Origin: Castanea sativa
Taxonomy: Eukaryota; Streptophyta; Magnoliopsida; Fagales; Fagaceae
Assembly: GCF_040712315.1 (NCBI RefSeq)
Contig: NC_134017.1
Coordinates: 4,804,001-4,868,000, forward strand
Reading direction: 5' to 3'
Length of the DNA stretch: 64,000 nucleotides
The notes below the pieces were generated by a model. It saw nothing but the letters and a program-made list of their open reading frames with translations, was not told the origin of the DNA and searched no databases. Every line of letters starts with the position of its first letter. Position 1 is the first letter of the stretch. Made by a program: the position numbers and the translations under genes. Shown in pieces: positions 56,554-64,000 of this stretch.

Positions 56554-58169
56554 TCAATTAAATTGATCCTTTTGCATCCCAAACCTTTTAGATGCAACTC
56601 TAGCATTGGAGTTATTATTCACATGAGAATTTTGAGCAACTCCAGGATTGGTATAAAGGTTCAAAGCCTTTACCAATTCACCAATAAGTATCATAGGATC
56701 TTGTGCTTGAAGCACAGGTTCTTTTTGTTTATTAGCTCGCTTTGCAGCTTGCAACTTGAAACAATTTGAACAAATATGTCCAGTCTTTTCACAAAAAATG
56801 ACAAACCTAGACAGGTCTTTCATGCACCTTTTCCTTAGGGAGGTTAGGATTCTTAGGTTTAGTCCCTTTAAGATCAACTCTAATCTTCCTAGGAAGTGGT
56901 GTAACGTCTACTGGTTTGACACTCTCACTCTTGGGATGTTCAGAAGAAGGAACAAAAACTTGTGGAATGAATTTCAAACATTGAGATGCTTTCTACAAAA
57001 CTTAGACCAGTTTTTTCTAAGGGAGACTTTTGAACACTCAGCATGTGATCCAGTTTAGAACTAGCAAACCTATTAGTTTGTTCTCTAGCAACAGATAATT
57101 CTAGTTCCAAATTCTTAATCTTTTCAATCAACAGCATGTTCTCAGTCTTCACTTTATCAATGAAGTTTTCATCCTCATCATTACCAGACTCATGATTAGA
57201 AGCTTCATCATCACTAAGGGTTACAACCATAGCTTTACCCTTTGATCTCAAGAATGTAGGACATTCTAATTTCACATGACCATACCCATGGCAACCAAAA
57301 CATTGTTGTCCCAAAGAATTATTAGAGGGCTGACCTAATTTTTCTTTAGATTTATCAGTATTGTTCACTTTAGTGGGTTCATTCCTCTTAAAATTCCAAG
57401 GTTCAGCATTGTTTTTGCCTCTTGTCCTTCTATTGTTGTTCCTAAAAAAATTTCTAAAGTTCTTGGTAAGATAAGCAATCTCTATAAAAGAGAGTTCATC
57501 ATCAAATTTATTCCCATCAACATCATCAACATACCTAAGAGCCATTGATTTGGATTTGTTTATTTTGGGTAGGTCTAGCTCATAGAACTGGAGAATGTTT
57601 ACAAGCTCACCAACAAGGATGGAGTCCACATCCTTGCTTTCAGTGATGACAATTACTTTGGGTCTAAAGTCCTCAGTCATGGATCTAAGAATCTTTCTAA
57701 CAATCTTAGGTTGATCATAAATGTCACCCAAATTATAAATAAAATTAACAATGTCATTAAGTTTAGCACAAAATTCATCAAAACATTCGTCATTAAACAT
57801 TCTTATGCTTTCAAATCTGGTTGTTAACTGCGACAATTTATTGATCATGACTGTCTTTGTGCCTTCATACATAGTTTGAAGAATATTCCAAGCAGTATGA
57901 GCAACCTCAACATTAGAGATTCTCTTGAATTTCTCCATAAAAACAGCATTAAAAATAGCATTCATTACATTGCTATTAAAAACAGCTACTTCTTTTTGAG
58001 AAGTTTCCTACCCACTTACAGGAGTAGTAGGTTTTTCCCATCCGTATTCAACAGAATTCCAAACTCTTTCATTAATGGATTTTAGGAATGCTTTCATTCT
58101 TACTTTCTTGTAGGCATAATTGTTCCCATCAAAGTGTGGTGGGATCATAAGAGAGTGACCGTGTTCCAT
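56554..58169 (-). pseudogene. Copia gag (UBN2-type) remnant
   Basis: The likely start is the ATG at 58169 (MEHGHSLMIPPHFDGNNYAY), the usual Copia gag opening. An in-frame TAG lies near 58009. The main open piece (57965-56940) has the UBN2-type capsid region (AHTAWNILQTMYEGT, LSQLTTRFESIRM, ILRSMTEDFRPKV) and a CCHC zinc knuckle CFGCHGYGHVKLEC for RNA binding. A further piece (56877-56554) has a second Cys/His-like cluster (FCEKTGHICSNC). Protease, integrase and reverse transcriptase do not follow. The stops and frame change show it is inactive. Confidence 0.82.
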
Positions 58170-58228
58170 GACAGTAGGAGTCAAGGATCAACTCTTAGAT
58201 CAAAGGATCTTAACACTAAAACTAACCT

Positions 58229-58240
58229 GCTCTGATACCA
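58229..58240 (-). other. tRNA-iMet primer-binding site of the Copia element
   Basis: The minus strand reads TGGTATCAGAGC two bases after the LTR end. This is the classical initiator-Met primer site of plant Copia elements. Confidence 0.92.
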
Positions 58241-58242
58241 CT

Positions 58243-59104
58243 TGTTAAGGTTTAGACCCCTTAACACAATATGTTTAACCTAATATTAAGCCAAGTTGAT
58301 TAACAGATTTGTTAATTAACACTAGGTTAAACCAATGTGTAACAACAAATATAATGCCGAAACATAAAGAAAACAAAGATCTGATGATCCAGGAAAACCA
58401 AACCAGTAAAAAACCTTTGGAGGATTTAACCTAGCTATCCTCAAGGTAAACCAGATTCACTATGAAAGAATTGAAGTTTATACAATAAGACTTAGACCAC
58501 TAACATCCTATTCCTTCATTGAGTAGAAAACTTATTACCACGACCACGTGACAGCTCTGAGTTCACGGACTACTTCTTTCTATTGATTCACAACAACCAC
58601 AAGATCTCCTACTTGTGACTTTGAGACTCCACTCAAAAATTTTAGATCTTCATTAAGTTCTTGTGCAGCAGCTGAAGTGATTACCAAGATCTTGACATCA
58701 ATCTTAATCTTGATAACCCTAAGTATGTATGAAGGTAAACACATTTAGATCTCACAAGAGATTTACACATATAGCATATCAAAAGCCTTTAAAACGTAGT
58801 TAGAGTTTTTCTATTTATATGAGATATAAAACATAAAACCCTATGCATCAAACCGGGCTTGGGCTGAGTTGAAAAAATTTTCAAAAAATTAATTTGCACG
58901 AGGTTCGATCGATCGAGCCTAATTTTCGATCGATCTAGCCTTGCAGATTTATACCAATAAATCCTGCAATCACTCAATTCCAACTTTAAAATTAAACACA
59001 CTTTGAGCAGCCTAAATCTAGACTCTAAGTTTTGATCATGGTTTGCCAACACATTACAAATTGAAGTTCTAATACATTAGTCCCTAAGGTCTTAGAACCT
59101 AACA
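58243..59104 (-). repeat. 5' LTR of the Copia element (right side)
   Basis: Plus strand TGTTAAGG to CCTAACA, 862 bp, matching 45527-46376. Its inner end adjoins the primer site and its outer end the TAAAT duplication. Confidence 0.92.
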
Positions 59105-59154
59105 TAAATAAATAAATAAATAAAACATTTTTAAAGTGCCGTTTAGAAGATGTA

Positions 59155-59310
59155 AATGATGGGTTCAAATTAGCTCAATTGGTAAAGTTTTTAATAGTTG
59201 AATAAGAGATCTGAGATTCAATCCTCACCTATACCAAAAATTGATTAGTGTCTTGGTTTGATAATAAAGACATCATCAAGAGCAGACACCATAGATTGAA
59301 ACTAGTGGCA
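59155..59310 (+). mobile_element. Possible tRNA-derived SINE
   Basis: An A-box TAGCTCAATTGG (59171-59182) and a B-box-like GAGATTCAATCC (59213-59224) are spaced as in tRNA-derived RNA polymerase III promoters. They are followed by a body with TAGTGTCTTGGTTTGATAATAAAG. It cannot fold as a tRNA gene over its whole length. Ends and target duplication are unclear. Confidence 0.55.
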
Positions 59311-60517
59311 GAGCTAGGAATTTAGGTTAAAGGGGCAAGATTAAAAGACAAGATTGACAGTAAAAAACTAATTAAAAAAATTAAACATGAATATTAAGAG
59401 TATACACTATACTTGTGAATATTTAAACATGACTCAATAGCTTGAATGCTTTTAAAAACTCGACAGAAACTTTAAGGTACAAATTGAAAGAGACATATCA
59501 AAAGAATTTTATTTTATTTTATATTATATTTTTTTTATGGGAGGCGTGCTTTATACTGTATTATATATACACTTTTTATTTTTTTCTCAGAGTTCTATTA
59601 GTATTAGACAGTTGTGATTCTTATTCCATATAAGCGTATAGCATTAGCAGTAAGGTTTTTTTTTTTTTTTTTTTTTAAATTAATTACTAGGTGGGACCCA
59701 TAGTTTTATATTAGAGTTTTAGTAGTTTTAGAGTTATTGGTTAAGGTTGCTGAGTTTTGAACCGTGTAGCAATAGGTTGTTTCCAATAAATAGAAATTTT
59801 TTTTTTTTGTCTTTTGTGTAGGAGGGGCAAATAAGACATTTTAGTTCAATATACTATCATTATTAGTAAAAATTTGGAAGTTCAAGGGAGGCACTTACCC
59901 CCCTCCCCCCATTGAAACTTTCTATAAAAAGAAAATGTAGATGAATAATATAGTGTTAATTGTTATTATTTTAGTCTTTAATGTTTTCTTTATATATGTG
60001 TTAAAAAGGTTGCGATTGTTTTAAATGTACCAGTTAGTCTCCAGTATTTTGATATTAGGTAAAAAATACTCCATATAATTAAATAGTGGATCGAAAAGAG
60101 AAAAAAGAAAATTATCATGACTAATGCTAATAGTAAAATATTAATTTTAATACCACTTGGACTTCCTCATATGCTGCCATGTGGCCAGACTTTTATTTTA
60201 TTTTTTATTTTTTATTTTTTTAAAATAACCCCTTAAAGTAAAACAACCAAATCCTTAAAATATCTTACGCAATATTTTATACTCACAGCCAGCATGAATC
60301 TTAACTCCGGTCCCCAGATCTAAACTCTCTCTGTCTTTGACACCCCATGCTTTGACCCACTATGTTCTAAGAAATCTCATCTCAGTGCTTGCCAACAGGT
60401 CTAGGCCTTAATAATCCAGTCATCTCTACTTTCTGCTCTTTTCTCTTTTCTCTAATTTGTGTTTATTTAAAATATACAATACGTAATATTATATGTTATT
60501 AAGATGTCATCAACCAC

Positions 60518-60551
<34 letters not shown>

Positions 60552-62448
60552 CAAGGAAAAATTCAAAAATCTTATAATAAGATGAAATGTTCTAATTGTA
60601 AAACATAAAACTACAAATATCGATATAATTATTAAAATAATTATATCGTTGTATCAAGAGTTTCATAACTCAACTAGGTAGTAACTCAATGTGTTTCTAA
60701 CGAGATATAGATATCCCTCACTTAAACTATTGAACGGCGTTCCATGCAATTTTTTTTAAGTTCCATGCGAAATTTTTTTTGATCACCCCATACCTAAGAC
60801 CATACCTATAGCTGCGTTTATTTGAACCTATAGTGGCGTTTTAAATAGAACTTGAGCTCCATGAACTCGAATTCCATGCAATTTTTATTTTTTTTAAAAA
60901 ATTTTCACCCATACCTAAGACCATACCTATAGTTGCATTCAGGTGGACCTATAACGGCGTTTTAAATGAAACTCAAGCGTTATGAACTCGAGTTCCATGC
61001 AAATTATTATTATTATTATTTTTAGTTTGATCACCCTATACTCGATTTTCTAGAAGTTGAGTTTTACATTGAAACTCAATTTTGAGAAAATCGAGTTTCA
61101 AAATAAGGATATGAACTTAAATAGTTTTAAAACAGGGATATATTGCTAATTTTTTTAAAAAAATAAGGGCAAAATGCTAGAATCCCCTTGTAAGTTGTAA
61201 CTACCTTGGCATAATTCACACGATGTTGTTAGCACGTTATCAATTACGTTTGTCTCTTTAGATTGTTGACTGCTAAGCCGAGCCGTGAAATTGAAAAATT
61301 AATGTTGAGAGAAATGTGTATTTTTAACATTTCTCGTAGGAGGAGATTCAGAGCTCAGAAGCCTTGAAGCTTGGAATGATATTATATATATATATATATA
61401 TATAAAATTAGAAAAATTAACGTCTAAAAAAAAAGATATAATGATATAAAAATGGAATTGTAATTTCCAGTTAAGTTTGAGTTCATTTAAAAAACTCTAA
61501 AATCTAAATTCAACAGCAAAAAAAAAAAAAAAAAAAGGTTCAAAAGTAAATAGTGTTAATTTATTGATTTTCCCAAAAGTTTAAGCTATTAGAATACTAT
61601 CTTCTAATAGGTAAGGTCCAACACGTAGGAATTTAAATGTAAGATAGAGTAGAGGAGACAATAATCGAATTCAGGACCTCATGCTCTGATGTCATGTTAA
61701 ATTACGGATTGCCCCAAAAGATTAAGCTATTCAGATATGATAAATTTAATCATTTAACAAATACTTCTAAAAAATATCACAGATCAAACAAGTTTCTTTC
61801 CTCATAATTAATTAGTATGCAATAATTACACGGCACAAGCATGAATAAAGGGCTTCACAAAAGACTAACATAACAATTAAATCAAGTTCACTTAAACCCA
61901 ACAACACCCAAACTCAAAGTAACAATTTTTCAATAATAGAACCACGAAAACAAAAGGGAAACTATAAAGAAGTTACCTGTAGAGCTGCCCAGACAGCAAC
62001 GAGTGGAACCCAATTGGGAATAGAGAAAACCCATCTCTCAATAGCCCAAGGAAGCAATATTAGAGGAACCTTGAAAAGAATCGTAGTCAAGTTTAAATTT
62101 TATTTTTTAAAACAAATCGAATCACAGGTAAATCGGATTGACTTAACCCGAGCTGGAAAAAAAAATTATCAAGTCCTGGTTCAACCCATTTTTACCTCAG
62201 ATAAAAAGACTCACATGCATACGCATAGTTTCAGGTTATTGGGTTCAAGTTCGATTGGCTTGGCTGTTTGGGTCGGGTTATTGGGTGCAATTTGTCATGT
62301 CTAGTCTCACATGCATACACACAGTTTCAGGTTGTATTTAGAAGGCTGCGTTTTTTTTTTTTTTTTTTTTAAAAGGACATATGGCTCCACGTGGTAGTCC
62401 AATTAGGGAAAAAAAAATTTAAAATGTCCATTAACCATATCAATATTT
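59311..62448. other. Intergenic, AT-rich, with a tandem duplication, hairpin and microsatellites
   Basis: A 130-bp unit (CCATACCTAAGACCATACCTATAG.. to ..CCATGCAA) occurs twice at about 60768-60882 and 60898-61003. It is followed by an inverted repeat at about 61032-61090, whose arms read CTCGATTTTCT and AGAAAATCGAG. AT tracts lie at about 60520 and 61384. Near 62268-62300 the text TTGTCATGTCTAG resembles a hAT end, and a short CTCACATGCATAC phrase is repeated on its two sides (62210 and 62308). No gene seen. Confidence 0.5.
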
Positions 62449-62625
62449 TTCATCTACGAGAAATTATTATGTACTCTCGGAATACTATAAATGCGTACTT
62501 CCTCTTCTCACATAAATGGTGAGTCCTACCATGAATTTAATTAGTGAGACTCACCATTCATGTCAAAAAGAGGGAGTATGCATTTATAATATTCCGGGAG
62601 TACATAATAATTTTCCTTCATCTAC
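62449..62625. mobile_element. Mutator-type MITE with 9-bp TSD
   Basis: Element 62458-62616 (159 bp), almost entirely an imperfect inverted repeat. One end reads GAGAAATTATTATGTACTC and the other, inverted, GGAAAATTATTATGTACTC. Exact 9-bp duplications TTCATCTAC flank it (62449-62457, 62617-62625). The termini and TSD length fit the Mutator group. Its transcript could fold into one long hairpin. Confidence 0.88.
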
Positions 62626-62819
62626 TACTTAACAATATGAACTATTTTGATAAACAATACTAAAAAGTTGAAATATTAGAGGCTAAATTAATACAGTGCA
62701 AATGTTAGACACCAAAATAATAATTTTACACTACAAACAAGTACTCTCAAACTTGAATTTTTTTCTACTTTCCTTTATTTGAGGCAAATTTGACTTCACA
62801 ACTTCACTTCACAGTCAAC

Positions 62820-64000
62820 TTAGCCCTTTCCCGCCTGAAATTTAAACTGTTCAGTAATACCAAGATGTGCCATAAGAAGCCACACATGAGTTAGGAGCTC
62901 TCCACCTTGGGTGAGCTGTTGAGCATGTTGATTCCATTGACAATGACTAGCAGCATAACATAGCATTTCAACCCACACATGACAAATAAACTCCCACTTG
63001 TTTTCAATACCTAGCAAGGAATGAGCAAGTTTATGTGCACTGGGAAGCAATAACTTTTTTTTTTCTTGTTGCTCCCTTGTTGGAGGAATATTTATGACAT
63101 TGAGTAATTTTTTACAAGCAATTTCTTCTTTGCAACCCAAAGTTCTGCCGGCATTATCCTCATTGAAATTGTAGAAAAATTCAATGGCCTCAGCTCGTGT
63201 GTCATGAAGCCTGATATGTCCAATCCCATTGGGCAGCATGAGGGGGCAAAATGCAAGAAGATACAGCATATAGTTTGATAACAGCTGGCTAGTGTCACGG
63301 TAATCTTTACAATCATCCAAGTCCTGCTCCTGATCATTAGAATAGAAACACAGATTTGTTGCAATATGCCAGAGCAGAATGCTTTCATCAAATTCTACCT
63401 CAATTGCACCTTTGATTGTGTCTCTATCTCCTTCACTGATATTATCAAGAGATTTTGCATTTTGAAACACCCAGTCACCCCTGTAAGAACATAATATCTT
63501 CCCATCATACATAGCTGATTCTAATTTGTGTTGAAGCTGGTCGAGGATCACTTGTTTCAAGTGTACTGGAAGAAATTTTTTCGAGTACCTGTGTCGATGC
63601 TTCTCCAATAATCCATGTATGCATAAGACCTTCTGGATACATTTCCAAAGAAAAGATGAGACCTTCATGATAGAACTTCTCTTGGCTGGAGTATCTTGAA
63701 GGCTAATGCTTATTATGTTGTACTGTTGCATGGTATTACACCACCTCTTCTTTTTAGTAAGTAGAAATGACGCAATGCCCTTATGTAAGAGATTACGCTT
63801 ACTCAGCCATAGCATTGTCCAGTCAGAGCATAGTTGTAATATAAGTGCGTAGAGCTCAAGGATGATTGCTCCAGTTAGCAATACATAAGTGATAATCACG
63901 TACACTCTTGAGTAATCATGCTTTTCGGTGATCATGAAGGCCATGGATACAGAACTAATTGATAAGAAATTGATGCAACGGAGACTGATGCAGCAGAGAG
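62820..64000 (-). CDS. DUF4220/DUF594 membrane protein, C-terminal part, cut by window end
   Basis: A second member of the family at 3097-5244, on the opposite strand. The frame stays open from the TAA at 62820 to the window end, past the Met at 63944, and the extra upstream codons also align with the first gene, so about 390 C-terminal residues are present. A hydrophobic pair (about 63925-63790 region, ITYVLLTGAIILELYALIL) is followed by a soluble part and the DUF594 domain (HVWVEMLCYAA, LTQGGELLTHVWLL). It lacks the Lys-rich duplicated insertion of the first gene. It ends FQAGKG just where the first gene reads on to ARAKLIVN: the DNA (AGGGCTAAGTTGA) is conserved but shifted in frame. It is probably an active gene. 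Confidence 0.88.
   Translation of the reverse strand, partial: LCCISLRCINFLSISSVSMAFMITEKHDYSRVYVIITYVLLTGAIILELYALILQLCSDWTMLWLSKRNLLHKGIASFLLTKKKRWCNTMQQYNIISISLQDTPAKRSSIMKVSSFLWKCIQKVLCIHGLLEKHRHRYSKKFLPVHLKQVILDQLQHKLESAMYDGKILCSYRGDWVFQNAKSLDNISEGDRDTIKGAIEVEFDESILLWHIATNLCFYSNDQEQDLDDCKDYRDTSQLLSNYMLYLLAFCPLMLPNGIGHIRLHDTRAEAIEFFYNFNEDNAGRTLGCKEEIACKKLLNVINIPPTREQQEKKKLLLPSAHKLAHSLLGIENKWEFICHVWVEMLCYAASHCQWNQHAQQLTQGGELLTHVWLLMAHLGITEQFKFQAGKG

Larger units (their letters stand above)
45522..59109 (-). mobile_element. 13.6-kb Copia-type retrotransposon with two nested insertions, TSD TAAAT
   Basis: The element spans 45527-59104 with exact 5-bp duplications TAAAT (45522-45526, 59105-59109). 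LTRs are at 45527-46376 and 58243-59104 in minus orientation. A perfect TGGTATCAGAGC primer site follows the right LTR and a polypurine tract (minus strand AAAGGGGAAGAT) adjoins the left LTR. It holds a gag remnant at the right and a third-ORF remnant at the left, but no recognisable integrase or reverse transcriptase. A Gypsy-type element (49192-54825) and a solo LTR (55443-56408) inserted into it later. Confidence 0.92.

Noticed and set aside
59155..59310. A functional tRNA gene
   Set aside because: A- and B-box motifs are present, but the segment does not form the tRNA cloverleaf as far as I can see and continues into a SINE-like body.
1..64000. CRISPR arrays, operons or prokaryotic features
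   Set aside because: The tandem arrays have no regular unique spacers and belong to transposons; the genes are eukaryotic, with introns and plant families.

Overview
The window is nuclear DNA of a flowering plant, most likely a woody eudicot. It has plant-only gene families (a DUF4220/DUF594 membrane protein, a CC-NBS-LRR resistance protein, a HIPP-type HMA protein), canonical GT..AG introns, and a dense load of plant LTR retrotransposons, hAT and Mutator-type elements, SINE-like repeats and a pararetrovirus-derived fragment. The species cannot be fixed from the sequence alone. Fagaceae-like is only an impression.

Four host loci stand out. (1) 3097-5244, plus: a complete DUF4220/DUF594 gene with an intron in its 5' UTR. 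(2) 26043-29747, plus: an uninterrupted 1234-residue NLR with an N-terminal membrane-anchor-like helix before its coiled coils. (3) 34860-40046, minus: a three-exon, 120-residue HMA-domain gene whose first intron holds a complete 4.56-kb Mutator-like element. (4) 62820 to the window end, minus: the C-terminal part of a second DUF4220/DUF594 gene. Two DUF4220 genes thus flank an NLR in inverted orientation, as in a resistance-gene neighbourhood that has been expanded by transposons.

Most of the rest is mobile DNA, and many elements can be delimited to the base by target-site duplications (TSDs): a hAT at 6286-6954 (AGCCTGAA); a 15.5-kb LTR element at 8439-23894 (GTAGT); a hAT at 31088-32274 (CTCAAAAG); the Mutator-like element at 35369-39930 (ATAGTATCT); a 13.6-kb Copia element at 45527-59104 (TAAAT, tRNA-iMet primer site); a Ty3/Gypsy-type element at 49192-54825 nested in the Copia (GTAAT); a solo LTR at 55443-56408, also nested in it (ATACA); and a Mutator-type MITE at 62458-62616 (TTCATCTAC). 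A degenerate pararetroviral RT/RNase H block lies at about 42050-44530, next to a CACTA-like terminus at 45341.

The most unusual structure is the 15.5-kb element. Between its LTRs it carries two gag regions head to head, an inverted truncated LTR, an antisense plant-mobile-domain ORF and a 240-bp segment present twice, with no reverse transcriptase or integrase. It looks like a non-autonomous element rearranged before or during insertion, since outer LTRs and TSD are those of a single insertion. The nested Gypsy element also carries an antisense accessory ORF, apparently with its own TATA box. None of the retroelements keeps a readable full pol, so all probably depended on other copies to move.
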